Shown piece by piece: positions 53,747 to 63,406 of a DNA stretch of 64,000 bases; within the stretch, counting starts at the first letter, position 1; the number at the start of each line of letters is the position of its first letter. The notes below the pieces were generated by a model, which saw only the letters and a program-made list of their open reading frames with translations, was not told the origin of the DNA and searched no databases. The translations under genes and the position numbers were made by a program. Source of the DNA: Lichenicoccus sp963693035 (GTDB lineage Bacteria > Pseudomonadota > Alphaproteobacteria > Acetobacterales > Acetobacteraceae); contig CAXMMQ010000003.1 in the NCBI GenBank assembly GCA_963693035.2, positions 310,001-374,000 of the forward strand, in the 5' to 3' direction.

Positions 53747-54542
53747 GGCGTCCAGGGTCGATCGTGACCCCGTGGTCGAGCGGCCCATGGCCGGCACCGT
53801 AGCCGGGTGCGGCGAGGATCGCGCGGCGCACGTATTCGCGGCCGCGCAGCACCGACTGGCGCAGCGTCATCCCCTGCGCGAGCCCGGTGGCGATGGCGCT
53901 GGCGAGCGTGCAGCCGGTCCCGTGCGTGTGGCGGCTGTCGATGCGCGCCGCCTCGAACGCCTCGACGCCCGCCTCGGTCGCCAGCAGGTCCACCACCCGG
54001 TCGCCATGCAGGTGGCCGCCCTTGAGCAGCACCGCCGGCGCCCCAAGGGTCAGCAGCGTCTCGGCCGCCGCATGCATGTCCGCAAGGCTTGCGATCGTGC
54101 GTCCGGACAGCACCTCGGCTTCCGGCAGGTTCGGCGTGATGACGGTCGCCAGCAGCACCAGGCTGCGCTTGAGGCTGCTGACCGCATCCTTCGCCAGCAG
54201 GCGCGCGCCGCCCTTGGCCACCATCACGGGATCGAGCACGAACGGGATGCCCGGATGCCGGCCGATTCGCCCCGCGACCAGCTCGATCACCTCGATGCGG
54301 TCGAGCATGCCGGTCTTGAAGGCGTCGGCGCCGAGATCGTCCAGCACGGCGTCGATCTGCTGCCCGACGAACGCCGCCGGCACCGCCATGACGCCGTGCA
54401 CGCCGTTGGTGTCCTGCGCGGTCAGCGCCGAGATCGCGGTCGCCGCATAGCCGCCGAGCGCGGTGATGGTCTTGATGTCGGCCTGGATTCCGGCGCCGCC
54501 GCCGGAGTCGCTGCCGGCGACGACCAGAACCCGGCCACGCAT
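53736..54542 (-). CDS. thiD: Hydroxymethylpyrimidine/phosphomethylpyrimidine kinase
   Basis: A 268-residue ribokinase-fold enzyme that phosphorylates HMP twice for thiamine synthesis. The opening VVAGSDSGGGAGIQADIKT is the family signature; further marks are DPVMVAKGG, TPNLPEAEVL, LLKGGHL and HTHGTGCTLASAIA with the anion hole and catalytic Asp region. The ATG at 54542 lies 22 nt after the glmM stop. No TPP riboswitch is seen, so expression probably follows glmM. Confidence 0.95.
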   Translation of the reverse strand: MRGRVLVVAGSDSGGGAGIQADIKTITALGGYAATAISALTAQDTNGVHGVMAVPAAFVGQQIDAVLDDLGADAFKTGMLDRIEVIELVAGRIGRHPGIPFVLDPVMVAKGGARLLAKDAVSSLKRSLVLLATVITPNLPEAEVLSGRTIASLADMHAAAETLLTLGAPAVLLKGGHLHGDRVVDLLATEAGVEAFEAARIDSRHTHGTGCTLASAIATGLAQGMTLRQSVLRGREYVRRAILAAPGYGAGHGPLDHGVTIDPGRLDG

Positions 54543-54564
54543 CAGGCTGGTCCCGGCCGGGACG

Positions 54565-55923
54565 TCATGCCGCGACGGCGACGCGGCGGATGGTCTCGCA
54601 CAGCCGGTCCACGACTTGGTCCACCAGCGCCGCGTCCTCGGCCTCGGCCATGACGCGCACCAGCGGCTCGGTGCCGCTCTCGCGCAGCAGCAGCCGGCCG
54701 CGATCGCCGAGCAGGTCGCAGGCCCAGCGGCGCGCCGCCAGCACCGACGGGTCGAGCAGCGGCGAGGCGCCGGCATAGCGCTCGTTGCGCAGCTTCTGCG
54801 GGAACGGGGTGAACATCCGGCAGACCTCGCTGGCCGGCTGCCCTCGCTCGACCAGCACCGACAGCACCTGGAGTGCTGCGATCAGGCCGTCGCCGGTGGT
54901 GGCGAACTCCGACAGCACCATGTGGCCGGACTGCTCGCCACCGAGATTCATGCCCAGCTCGCGCATGCGCTCGACCACATAGCGGTCACCGACGGCAGTC
55001 CGCTCGAGCGTCAGCCCGAGCCCGGCCAGGTACCGCTCAAGGCCCATGTTCGACATCACGGTCGCCACCACGCCGCCACCCTCGAGGCGTCCGCTGCGTT
55101 GCCAGGAGCTGGCGATCAGCGCCAGGATCTGGTCGCCGTCGATGCTGCGCCCCTGCTCGTCCACCACCACCAGCCGGTCGGCGTCTCCATCGAGTCCGAT
55201 GCCGAGATCGGCGCGGTGCTCCAGCACCGCGGCACTCAGCGCCGCCGGGCTGGTCGAGCCGCAGGCAAGGTTGATGTTGAGGCCGTCCGGCATGCAGCCG
55301 ATGCGGATCACCTCGGCGCCCAGCTCCCACAGCGCCGTCGGCGCGACCCGGTAGGCGGCGCCATGCGCGCAATCGATGACGATGCGCAGCCCGTCCAGCC
55401 GACGCCCGCGCGGGAACGACGCCTTGGCGCTCTCGACGTAGCGCCCGGCGGCATCGGTCAGGCGCGAGGCGCGGCCGATCATGTCGGGTGCGGCCAGCCG
55501 TCCGCCGAGCTCGCTGCGCATCAGCGCCTCGATTTCCGCCTCGGCTTCGTCGGAGAGCTTGAAGCCGTCCGGGCCGAACAGCTTGATGCCGTTATCCTCG
55601 AACCGGTTGTGCGACGCCGAAATCATCACGCCGAGATCGGCGCGCAGGCTGCGCGTCAGCATGGCGATCGCCGGTGTGGGCAGCGGTCCCACCAGCGTCA
55701 CGTCGACACCGGACGACAGGAAGCCCGAGACCAGGGCACATTCGATCATGTAGCCGGACAGCCGCGTGTCCTTGCCGAGCACCACCCGGTGCCGGTGCGA
55801 CCCGCGACGGAACCGCAGCCCGGCCGCCTGCCCCAGGCGCTGCGCCACCTCGACGGTCATCGGGTCGGTATTGGCGGTGCCGCGTATGCCGTCGGTGCCG
55901 AACAGCTTTCGGAGAGCGTCCAT
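54565..55923 (-). CDS. glmM: Phosphoglucosamine mutase
   Basis: The 452-residue enzyme converts glucosamine-6-phosphate to glucosamine-1-phosphate for UDP-GlcNAc and the cell wall. The start (LFGTDGIRGTAN), the phosphoserine loop (ISASHNRFEDNGIK), the metal site (GLDGDADRL) and the sugar loop (GGEQSGHMV) are intact, and the C-terminal phosphate loop (LLLRESGTEPLVRVM) is complete. It is in the ftsH-folP-glmM order known in many bacteria. Confidence 0.97.
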   Translation of the reverse strand: MDALRKLFGTDGIRGTANTDPMTVEVAQRLGQAAGLRFRRGSHRHRVVLGKDTRLSGYMIECALVSGFLSSGVDVTLVGPLPTPAIAMLTRSLRADLGVMISASHNRFEDNGIKLFGPDGFKLSDEAEAEIEALMRSELGGRLAAPDMIGRASRLTDAAGRYVESAKASFPRGRRLDGLRIVIDCAHGAAYRVAPTALWELGAEVIRIGCMPDGLNINLACGSTSPAALSAAVLEHRADLGIGLDGDADRLVVVDEQGRSIDGDQILALIASSWQRSGRLEGGGVVATVMSNMGLERYLAGLGLTLERTAVGDRYVVERMRELGMNLGGEQSGHMVLSEFATTGDGLIAALQVLSVLVERGQPASEVCRMFTPFPQKLRNERYAGASPLLDPSVLAARRWACDLLGDRGRLLLRESGTEPLVRVMAEAEDAALVDQVVDRLCETIRRVAVAA

Positions 55924-55938
55924 CAGCCTGAACCTAAC

Positions 55939-56952
55939 CTAGTGCCGGATCGCCTGCCAGAGACGCAGCGCCTGCACCATGCCGGTGACGTCGTGCACGC
56001 GCAGGATGCAGCCGTTCAGCGCCAGGCCGGACAGGCTGGCGGCGATACTGCCGGGGTCGCGCGCTGCCGCGTCGCGCGCGCCGCCCAGCGACCCGACGAA
56101 GCGCTTGCGCGACGCGCCGAGCAGCACGCGCTGGCCGAGGCAGGCGAGCAGCGGCAGCCGGCGCAGCAATGCCAGGTTCTGGACGTCGTCCTTGGCAAAG
56201 CCCAGTCCCGGATCGACCAGGATGCGCGCGCGGCCGATCCCCGCCGCCACCGCCGCCTCGACCCGCCGGCCAAGCGCGCCCGCCACCTCGACCGCGACAT
56301 CGTCATACCGCGCCAGGCCGGTCATGGTCAGCGGCGTGCCGCGCATGTGCATCAGCGCCACGGCGCAGCGCTCCGCGGCCAGGATGCCGGCCGAGGCCGG
56401 ATCGTGCGCCAGCGCGGAGACGTCGTTGACCAACCCCGCACCCGCCGCCAGGGCCGCCCGCATGGTCGAGGCATTGCGGGTATCGACCGAGACCGCGACG
56501 TGCGGGGACAGCGCCTCGATCACCGGCAGGATGCGCGACTGCTCCAGTTCCGGCGCCACCATCAAGGCGCCGGGCCGGGTGCTTTCGCCGCCGACATCGA
56601 CCAGGTCGGCACCAGCCTCGACCATCGCCATGCCGGCGCGGATCGCATCGTCCGCCGCCAGATGCCGGCCGCCATCGCTGAAGCTGTCCGGCGTCACGTT
56701 GAGGATGCCCATCACCAGCGGCCCGGGCGGCAGGCCGGCCAGTGGCGGCGCCGTCGAGACGAGCCGCAGGCACGCCTGCCATGCAGCCGGAACGGCGCCG
56801 ACCGGCACGATGCGGTCGTCACCTGCGCCGACCAGGCGCGCCAGCGAGAATGCGGTGCCACCGCCCTGCAGCGGCAGCGCCAGCCCGGCCGCGATCGCCG
56901 CCTGCGCATCGGGCCCGGTCAGCAGGCCCAGTGGTTCGATGAGCGTCTGCAT
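55939..56952 (-). CDS. folP: Dihydropteroate synthase
   Basis: A 337-residue TIM-barrel enzyme of folate synthesis joining p-aminobenzoate to the pterin; the sulfonamide target. GILNVTPDSFSDGG and DVGGESTRPGA are the hallmark loops, with GASRKRF and the final HDV also present. The N-terminus is about 75 residues longer than the shortest bacterial forms. The ATG is at 56952. It follows an ftsH terminator, so it may have partly separate expression. Confidence 0.95.
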   Translation of the reverse strand: MQTLIEPLGLLTGPDAQAAIAAGLALPLQGGGTAFSLARLVGAGDDRIVPVGAVPAAWQACLRLVSTAPPLAGLPPGPLVMGILNVTPDSFSDGGRHLAADDAIRAGMAMVEAGADLVDVGGESTRPGALMVAPELEQSRILPVIEALSPHVAVSVDTRNASTMRAALAAGAGLVNDVSALAHDPASAGILAAERCAVALMHMRGTPLTMTGLARYDDVAVEVAGALGRRVEAAVAAGIGRARILVDPGLGFAKDDVQNLALLRRLPLLACLGQRVLLGASRKRFVGSLGGARDAAARDPGSIAASLSGLALNGCILRVHDVTGMVQALRLWQAIRH

Positions 56953-56967
56953 GATCCCCGGACAAGC

Positions 56968-56989
56968 AAAAGGCGGGACACTGCCCGCC
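56968..56989 (-). terminator. Terminator between ftsH and folP
   Basis: On the minus strand GGCGGG-CAGTGT-CCCGCC is followed by TTTTGCTTG. The 6-bp stem and four-T tract begin about 28 nt after the ftsH stop. Strength is moderate, so partial read-through to folP is possible. Confidence 0.7.
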
Positions 56990-57017
56990 TCTGCCTCTTG
57001 CTCCAATGCGGGACCGC

Positions 57018-58952
57018 TCAACCCGGCTGCGGCGCCGGGCCGAGGCCGCCGCCCGGGGGCGGGGCGGGTTCGGGCCGGAAGCCGCCGGTGCTCGGCACCG
57101 AGGCGCGCCGGCTGTCCGGCATCGGGTCGTCCATGACAGTGCGGATCACCTTTTCGCCGCGCAGGATCTGTCGCACTTCGGATCCCGAAAGGGTCTCGTA
57201 TTCGAGCAGCCCGTTCGCCAGCAGGTGCAGCTCGTCGATATGGCTGACCAGGATCTCCTTGGCGCGGTTGTAGCCGGCATCGATCATCGCCTTGACCTCG
57301 GCCTCGATCTCGCGCGCGGTCTGCTCCGACACGTTCTTGTTCTGGGTCACGGAGTGCCCCAGGAACACCTCCTGGCTGTTGTCGCCGTAGGAGATCATGC
57401 CGAGCTTGTCGCTCATGCCAAGTTCGGTGACCATCATGCGCGCCACCCGGGTCGCCTGCTTGATGTCGCTCGAGGCACCGCCGGTGACCTTTTCCGGCCC
57501 CAGGATCAGCTCCTCGGCGACGCGGCCGCCCATGATCTTGACCAGCAGACCCTTCAGGTAGGCGCGGCTTTCCGACAGCCGGTCGTTCTCCGGCAGGCTG
57601 AAGGTGACGCCCAGCGCACGGCCGCGCGGGATGATCGTCACCTTGTGCAGCGGGTCGCTCTCCGGCTCGTACAGCGCGCACAGCGCATGGCCGCCTTCGT
57701 GATAGGCGGTGAGGCGCTTCTCCTCCTCGCTCATCACCAGCGAGCGGCGCTCGGCGCCCATCATCACCTTGTCCTTGGCGTTCTCGAACTCGCTCATCGC
57801 CACCGTGCGCTTGCCGAGACGCGCCGCCAGCAGCGCCGCCTCGTTCACCAGGTTGGCGAGATCGGCGCCCGAAAAGCCCGGCGTGCCGCGCGCGATCACC
57901 TTGGGCTCGACGTCGCTGGCCAGCGGCACCTTGCGCATGTGCACGCGCAGGATCTTCTCGCGGCCGTTCACATCGGGGTTCGGCACCACGACCTGGCGGT
58001 CGAAGCGGCCGGGACGCAGCAAGGCGGGGTCCAGCACGTCGGGACGGTTGGTGGCCGCGATCAGGATGACGCCCTCGTTGCTCTCGAAGCCGTCCATCTC
58101 GACCAGCATCTGGTTCAGCGTCTGCTCTCGCTCGTCGTTGCCGCCGCCGAGCCCGGCGCCGCGATGCCGTCCCACCGCATCGATCTCGTCGATGAAGATG
58201 ATGCAAGGGGCGGACTTCTTGCCCTGCTCGAACATGTCGCGCACACGCGATGCGCCGACGCCCACGAACATCTCGACGAAGTCGGAGCCCGAGATGGTGA
58301 AGAACGGCACGTTGGCCTCGCCGGCGATGGCGCGCGCCAGCAGCGTCTTGCCGGTGCCGGGCGGGCCGACGAGCAGCACGCCCTTGGGGATCTTGCCGCC
58401 GAGGCGCTGGAACTTCTGCGGGTCCTTGAGGAAGTCGACGACCTCCTGCAGCTCCTGCTTGGCCTCGTCGATGCCGGCCACGTCGTCGAAGGTGATGCGG
58501 CCCTGCTTCTCGGTCAGCATGCGGGCGCGCGACTTGCCGAAGCCCATGGCGCGGCCGCCACCGGACTGCATCTGGCGCATCACGAAGAACCAGGCGCCGA
58601 TCAGCAGCAGCATCGGCAGCCACTGCAGCAGGTAGCGCAGCAGCGGGTTGACGTCGCTGTCCTCGGGCTTGGCGATGACCTCGACGCCCTTCTCGGTCAG
58701 GCGCGGCACCAGGGTCGGGTCCTCCGGCAGGTAGGTCTCGAAGCTGGTGCCGTCGGTCAGCGTGCCGGTGACGTTGTGCTGCTGGATCGTCACCTGCCGC
58801 ACACGGCCGCCATTCACGTCGCCGATGAAGTCGGAATAGGCGAGCTGCTGCGAGGCGTGCTGGCCGCTGCCCGGCTGGAACACGTTGAACAGCAGCACGA
58901 GCATCACCGCGATGATGACCCAGAGCGCCAGGTTGCGGCCAAAATTACTCAT
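57018..58952 (-). CDS. ftsH: ATP-dependent zinc metalloprotease FtsH
   Basis: The 644-residue membrane AAA+ protease degrades misfolded membrane proteins and regulators such as RpoH and LpxC. Two N-terminal helices flank a periplasmic domain. The AAA module has Walker A GPPGTGKT, Walker B IIFIDEIDAVG and the arginine-finger region (RPGRFDRQVVVP). The zinc site is HEGGHAL. The Pro-rich C-terminal tail is usual in this group. It lies downstream of tilS on the same strand. Confidence 0.98.
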   Translation of the reverse strand: MSNFGRNLALWVIIAVMLVLLFNVFQPGSGQHASQQLAYSDFIGDVNGGRVRQVTIQQHNVTGTLTDGTSFETYLPEDPTLVPRLTEKGVEVIAKPEDSDVNPLLRYLLQWLPMLLLIGAWFFVMRQMQSGGGRAMGFGKSRARMLTEKQGRITFDDVAGIDEAKQELQEVVDFLKDPQKFQRLGGKIPKGVLLVGPPGTGKTLLARAIAGEANVPFFTISGSDFVEMFVGVGASRVRDMFEQGKKSAPCIIFIDEIDAVGRHRGAGLGGGNDEREQTLNQMLVEMDGFESNEGVILIAATNRPDVLDPALLRPGRFDRQVVVPNPDVNGREKILRVHMRKVPLASDVEPKVIARGTPGFSGADLANLVNEAALLAARLGKRTVAMSEFENAKDKVMMGAERRSLVMSEEEKRLTAYHEGGHALCALYEPESDPLHKVTIIPRGRALGVTFSLPENDRLSESRAYLKGLLVKIMGGRVAEELILGPEKVTGGASSDIKQATRVARMMVTELGMSDKLGMISYGDNSQEVFLGHSVTQNKNVSEQTAREIEAEVKAMIDAGYNRAKEILVSHIDELHLLANGLLEYETLSGSEVRQILRGEKVIRTVMDDPMPDSRRASVPSTGGFRPEPAPPPGGGLGPAPQPG

Positions 58953-59156
58953 CGAACTTGCGTTTCCACAGTCACAGGAACCTAACCGAAAGGCGCGTGT
59001 CCTGGATTACCCCGTGCCGCCGCGTGAAGTCGAGCATCCGGTTGGTCCGAGGTCAGGAGCCTGAAGCAAGCATTACATGGGACGCGGTGCAACAGCGCAA
59101 ACCCCCTGATACAGGACAGGGTGCGGTTAAAAGATGAACACCGCATCGCAGTGGCC

Positions 59157-60344
59157 TCATGCAAGCGCGAACCGGGGCGCCTGGCTGGCTGCCATCACGG
59201 GCTCGAACGCGAAGCGGGCGCCGCTGGGCAAGGAGATCGCAGTGCCCGCAGGGTCGTACAGGCACGGCATCGCGGTTCGGACGACCGTCGGCAGGAGCGC
59301 CTCCGGGCGACCTGCCATGCGCCTTGCGGCGGCGCCGATGCGGCTGCCGGACGGCAGCGCCACACCGGCCGCATGCAGGCGGAAGCGGTTGTCCCACAGC
59401 ACGCCGTCGGCGGCCTCGACCGGCGCCTGCATCGCCCGTGCCTCGCGCACCAGCAGCCAGCCGGGTCCGAGCCGTCCCGCCGGCAACAGGCGGGCGCCAC
59501 CCAGGGTCGCGGCGCGCGGACGAAGCGCCAGCGCCGCGACGGCACGCGTCGGCGGGGGGTGCGCGCTGCCGGCGATGGTGCGGATCAGCGAGGCCAGCGT
59601 GTCCGGCGCAACCAGGCACGCAGGCAGCAGCGCGAAGCCCTCCGGCCGCAGCTCGGCCAGCAGCGCGAGTTGCAGCGCCCGCTCGCACTGCCGCGTCATG
59701 CGGGCGCGACCCGCGTCCGCGACCTCCCGCAGCAGCGCGCGCCGGACGCCCGGCGCCGCGCCGTCGAGCTCGTGCCGCAGGCGCGTGCGCAGCGCCGCGA
59801 CATCGCGGTTGGACGGATCCTCCACCCAGTCGAGCCCGGCCGCGAGCAGCGTCGCGCGCAGCCGTCCTGGAGCCACGCCCAGCAACGGCCGCAGCAGCCG
59901 CAGCGACGGCGTCTCGACCAGGTGCGCCATCGCCGCCAGCCCGTCCGGTCCGCTGCCGGCGCGCCGCCGCATCAGCGCGGTCTCCGCCTGGTCGCCGGCC
60001 TGGTGGGCGACCAGCAGATCGACGATCCCGGCCTGCATGCAGGCAAGCGACAGGGCGGCGTAGCGACCGGCGCGGGCACGTGCGGCCAGCGCCGGCCCGC
60101 GACGCAGCGCGTGCAGGGGCAGGATGCGGCCCGGCATCCCGATCCGACGCAGCCGCTGCAGCGTGGCTGCGGCCTCGCCGGCCGAGCTGTCGCGCAGCCC
60201 GTGATCCACGATCAAGCCGATGCAGGCGCCGCGCCGCGCCGCTGCCCAGCGCTGCGCCAGCAGGGCGAGGCAGAGCGAATCCGCACCGCCCGACACCGCC
60301 ACCGCAAGCAGGTCGAGCCCGTCCCAGGGCCCGAGCGGCTGCAT
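59157..60344 (-). CDS. tilS: tRNA(Ile)-lysidine synthetase
   Basis: The enzyme modifies C34 of tRNA-Ile(CAU) to lysidine so that it reads AUA. The PP-loop AVAVSGGADSLCLALLA is intact, followed by LIVDHGLR and LLVAHQAGDQAETALMR with the catalytic His region. The protein is 395 residues from the ATG at 60344. Coding sequence appears to extend about 16 residues upstream without a usual start, so a non-ATG start overlapping cpoB is possible. Confidence 0.92.
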   Translation of the reverse strand: MQPLGPWDGLDLLAVAVSGGADSLCLALLAQRWAAARRGACIGLIVDHGLRDSSAGEAAATLQRLRRIGMPGRILPLHALRRGPALAARARAGRYAALSLACMQAGIVDLLVAHQAGDQAETALMRRRAGSGPDGLAAMAHLVETPSLRLLRPLLGVAPGRLRATLLAAGLDWVEDPSNRDVAALRTRLRHELDGAAPGVRRALLREVADAGRARMTRQCERALQLALLAELRPEGFALLPACLVAPDTLASLIRTIAGSAHPPPTRAVAALALRPRAATLGGARLLPAGRLGPGWLLVREARAMQAPVEAADGVLWDNRFRLHAAGVALPSGSRIGAAARRMAGRPEALLPTVVRTAMPCLYDPAGTAISLPSGARFAFEPVMAASQAPRFALA

Positions 60345-60394
60345 CAGGCGCTCGAACTCAGCCTCCCCGAGAGCTGCATGGCGGTCCGGTCGGA

Positions 60395-61249
60395 TCAGCG
60401 GCAGCCGGCTCGGCCGCGCAGCGCGAGCGAGGCGTTGCGGACGCGCGGCTGCGGCGACGGGAACTCGGTCCGCAGCTTCTGCAGCGCCTGGCAGGCGTCG
60501 GTCTTGTCGCCAAGCGCCAGCAATGACGCACTCACCCCGAGCAGCGCATCCGGCGCCCGCCCGGAGCGCGGCGCATGGGTATAGACGTCGTAATAGGCCG
60601 TCGCCGCCTGCTGGTACTGCCGCTGGCCGGCCAGCGACTGCGCCAGCATGAACTGCGCGTCGGTCTGGCGCGGCCCCTTCGGTCCGGCAAGCACCTCGCG
60701 GGCGGCGGCCTGCGCGCCTGCATAGTCGCGCCGGGCCAGCGCCGCATTGCCCTGCTGCAGCGTCAGTTCCGGCGTGCGCCGCGCCGGCGAGGCGGGAGCG
60801 GGCGGCGGCGGTGCGGCATTGTCCGGCTGGGCGGCTGTAGCGCCACCGCCGGGATGACCCTGCTGGATGGCAAAGCCGAGGTCGCCGATCTGCTTGCTCA
60901 GGGCCGCATTCTGCTGCTGCACCTGGTTGTTGAGCTGGTCGAGCTGCCCGCGCTGCCCGCGCACCTGCGCCTCCAGCGTCGCCACCCGGTCGAGCAGTTG
61001 CGAGGTGAGCGGCGATCCGGCGCCCTGGTCGACGCTGGTGCTGGACGGCGCGATCGGCGCGCTGCCCTCGCCGCCGCCCCCGGCCTGCATCTGCTGCAGC
61101 TCGTGGCGCAGTTCGAGGATCTGGTCCTGCAGCGAGATCGCCTCCCGACTGTCGAGCTGGGCGCGCGCGGCTCCTCCAGACAGGTTGGTCGCGAGGAGAA
61201 GCGCGGGCAAACCCGCACCCATGAACCGGCCGACGCACGCAACACGCAT
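60395..61249 (-). CDS. cpoB: Tol-Pal system protein CpoB (YbgF)
   Basis: A 284-residue periplasmic protein that coordinates outer-membrane constriction with septal wall synthesis. The signal peptide ends near GGAARA. A coiled coil follows (QDQILELRHELQQMQ, then LEAQVRGQRGQLDQLNNQV), a Pro/Ala linker, and a TPR domain with NAALARRDYAGAQAAAREVL and AQFMLAQSLAGQRQYQQAA. It sits after pal as usual. ATG at 61249; TTG at 61255 is also in frame. Confidence 0.94.
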   Translation of the reverse strand: MRVACVGRFMGAGLPALLLATNLSGGAARAQLDSREAISLQDQILELRHELQQMQAGGGGEGSAPIAPSSTSVDQGAGSPLTSQLLDRVATLEAQVRGQRGQLDQLNNQVQQQNAALSKQIGDLGFAIQQGHPGGGATAAQPDNAAPPPPAPASPARRTPELTLQQGNAALARRDYAGAQAAAREVLAGPKGPRQTDAQFMLAQSLAGQRQYQQAATAYYDVYTHAPRSGRAPDALLGVSASLLALGDKTDACQALQKLRTEFPSPQPRVRNASLALRGRAGCR

Positions 61250-61287
61250 AGTCAATATCCCGATCCGCCCCTGACAGAAGGCAGCCT

Positions 61288-61323
61288 AAAACAGCAACGG
61301 CCGGACGATAAGCGCCCGGCCGT
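61288..61323 (-). terminator. Possible terminator between pal and cpoB
   Basis: On the minus strand ACGGCCGG and CCGGCCGT form an 8-bp stem with an 11-nt loop, followed by TGCTGTTTT. A second GC hairpin lies just before it (about 61350-61370). It may reduce transcription into cpoB. Confidence 0.55.
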
Positions 61324-61369
61324 CGACCAGAGACTTGCTCCAACGGGCGGGAGGACCGCCCGTCGGCCT

Positions 61370-61852
61370 TCAGTGGACTGCGGTGATCGCGTTGCGGTTC
61401 TGCTGCCAGGACTGCTCGTCGTCGCCGAGCGCGGTCGGGCGGTCCTTGCCATAGGAGATCGTGGTGATGCGGCCGGCCGAGACGCCCTTGGACACCAGGT
61501 AGTCGCGCGCGGCGTTGGCGCGACGCTCGCCGAGGGCGATGTTGAACTCCTCGGTGCCACGGTCGTCGCAATTACCGGCGACCTGGATGGTCACCTGCGG
61601 ATAGCGCGCGAGCCAGGCTGCCTGGCGATCCAGCGTGCCCTGCGCGTCCGAGGACAGGTTGCTCTCGTTCAGCGCGTAATAGACACGGTCGCCGACATTG
61701 GCCACCAGGTCCGCCTCGCTGCCGGGGGCCGCCGCACCGGTCGGAGCAGCGGAAGCGCCCATGCCGGACGCGGCACCCGTGTTGGCGTTCTCGCCAGAGC
61801 AGGCGGCGAGCATGGCAGCCAGCCCGATGGCGCCGAGAAGCTTCAGTTTCAT
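61370..61852 (-). CDS. pal: Peptidoglycan-associated lipoprotein Pal
   Basis: A 160-residue outer-membrane lipoprotein that binds peptidoglycan and TolB. The lipobox is AMLAAC (Cys18). An Ala/Gly/Ser linker leads to the OmpA-C domain with VAGNCDDRGTEEFNIALGERRA and the Asp/Arg that hold diaminopimelate. It lies between tolB and cpoB. Confidence 0.97.
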   Translation of the reverse strand: MKLKLLGAIGLAAMLAACSGENANTGAASGMGASAAPTGAAAPGSEADLVANVGDRVYYALNESNLSSDAQGTLDRQAAWLARYPQVTIQVAGNCDDRGTEEFNIALGERRANAARDYLVSKGVSAGRITTISYGKDRPTALGDDEQSWQQNRNAITAVH

Positions 61853-62033
61853 GGTCAGGTTCCTGGGGAGTTCGAGAGCGTCACAGGTTGAGACAGCAAC
61901 AAGCGTTAACCAATCGCGAATTACGGTGTCGTTTCGCTTCCGGTCAAGTCACCTGTGCATGGAAGCAGCGGCCGTCGCGGATTTCCCTCTCGCCGTGTCG
62001 CCGCTGCAATGGTGCGCCCACCCTGGTTCAGCC

Positions 62034-63377
62034 CTACCCGTTCAGGGGCGACCAGGCCGGATCGGACGCCCCGCCGCCCATGCGCAGCGGATGGTCGTTG
62101 AAGCCGGCGATGTCGATGGTGGCGAGGCTGCTCGAGAAGCCCGCACCTCCGGCGCCGGCGGCGCTCTGCCGGCAATAGGCCATCACCCGGCCGTTCGGGC
62201 AGAAGGTCGGGCTTTCCACCGTGAAGCCCTGGGTCAGGATGCGCTCGCCGGTGCCGTCCGGCTGCATCACCCCGATCGAGAAGCCGGCACCGCCGATGCG
62301 GGTGAAGGCGATCAGGTCGCCGCGGGGCGACCAGACCGGCGAGCCGTACTGGCCCGACCCGTAGCTGATCCGGCGCGCCCCGCCGCCGGCCGCACTCATC
62401 ACGTAGAGCTGCGGGCTGCCGCCACGATCGGAGTTGAACACGATCTGCGAGCCGTCCGGGCTGAAGCACGGGCTGGTATCGATCGATCCCGAATTGGTCA
62501 GGCGCTGCGACGCCCGGCTGGCGAGGTCGACGCGAAAGATGTCCGAGCCGCTGCCGCGCGTCGCCGACAGCACCACCGAGCCGCCGTCGGGCGCGAAGCG
62601 CGGCGCGAAGCTGATCCCCTCGAATTCGCCAAGCACCTCCTCGCGGCCGCTGGTCAGGTCGAACAGGTAGACCCGCGGCCGGTCGTTGGCGTAGCTCATG
62701 AAGGCGATCTGGTCGCGCGTCGGATGGAAGCGCGGCGTCAGCACCAGCCAGCGGCCGCTGGTCAGGTAGCGGCTGTTGGCGCCGTCCTGGTCCATGATCG
62801 CAAGCCGGGTCTGCTGGCGGCCGCGCAGCCCCGAGCGCGCCACGTAGCAGATGCGGGTGTCGAAATATCCCTTTTCGCCCAGCATGCGCTGGTAGATCAC
62901 GTCGGCGATCTTGTGCGCGATGCGGCGCCAGTTGGCTGCACTGGTGGTGTAGGCGGTGCCCTGGATCTGCTGCCCGGCCAGCACGTCCCAGAGCCGGAAC
63001 TCGACGCGCAGGTCGCCGGAGCCGGACGCATCGCCGGCGGCGAGCGCCTGCGCGCCGATGCTGCGATAGGTCGAGAAGTCGGGCGTGCCCGGGCCGCCTG
63101 CCGACGCCGCCGACCCGAGCACGCGGAACAGCCCGCTGCCGCCGAGATCGTCGCCGATCACCTGGGTGATCTGGTCGCCGAGGCCCGCGCCGAAGGAGGG
63201 GATGGCGATCGGGATCGGCGCGGTGTGCGCCTGGTCCACGGTGATCTCGGCGGAACCCGGGGCATTCGGCGGCGCCGGGCCAGGTGCGGCCTGCGCGAAC
63301 GCACTCAGCGGCGATACGGCCAGCCCGGCGCCGATCGAGCCCGCCATCACCTGGCGGCGTGAGAAGTCAGAAGCCAT
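62034..63377 (-). CDS. tolB: Tol-Pal system beta-propeller protein TolB
   Basis: A 447-residue periplasmic protein linking TolA and Pal. The signal has a twin-arginine-like start (SRRQVMAGSIGAGLAVSP). An N-terminal alpha/beta domain is followed by a six-bladed propeller with repeated (S)PxFSPDGxxIxF-like blades (CFSPDGSQIVFNSDRGG; SPTFCPNGRVMAYCR). The ATG at 63377 is preferred to one at 63386. It lies about 180 nt upstream of pal. Confidence 0.96.
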   Translation of the reverse strand: MASDFSRRQVMAGSIGAGLAVSPLSAFAQAAPGPAPPNAPGSAEITVDQAHTAPIPIAIPSFGAGLGDQITQVIGDDLGGSGLFRVLGSAASAGGPGTPDFSTYRSIGAQALAAGDASGSGDLRVEFRLWDVLAGQQIQGTAYTTSAANWRRIAHKIADVIYQRMLGEKGYFDTRICYVARSGLRGRQQTRLAIMDQDGANSRYLTSGRWLVLTPRFHPTRDQIAFMSYANDRPRVYLFDLTSGREEVLGEFEGISFAPRFAPDGGSVVLSATRGSGSDIFRVDLASRASQRLTNSGSIDTSPCFSPDGSQIVFNSDRGGSPQLYVMSAAGGGARRISYGSGQYGSPVWSPRGDLIAFTRIGGAGFSIGVMQPDGTGERILTQGFTVESPTFCPNGRVMAYCRQSAAGAGGAGFSSSLATIDIAGFNDHPLRMGGGASDPAWSPLNG

Positions 63378-63406
63378 CGTCTGCATCCCCTGTGTCGCAG
63401 CCCCGG

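Noticed and set aside
53736..54542. TPP riboswitch in front of thiD
   Set aside because: thiD begins 22 nt after glmM; there is no room for, or sign of, the THI-box sequence.
54463..58985. Very long plus-strand frames opposite glmM, folP and ftsH
   Set aside because: All are shadows of well-known minus-strand genes.
61349..61370. Second GC-rich hairpin directly after pal
   Set aside because: No T tract follows; it is listed only as a neighbour of the better terminator candidate at 61288-61323.
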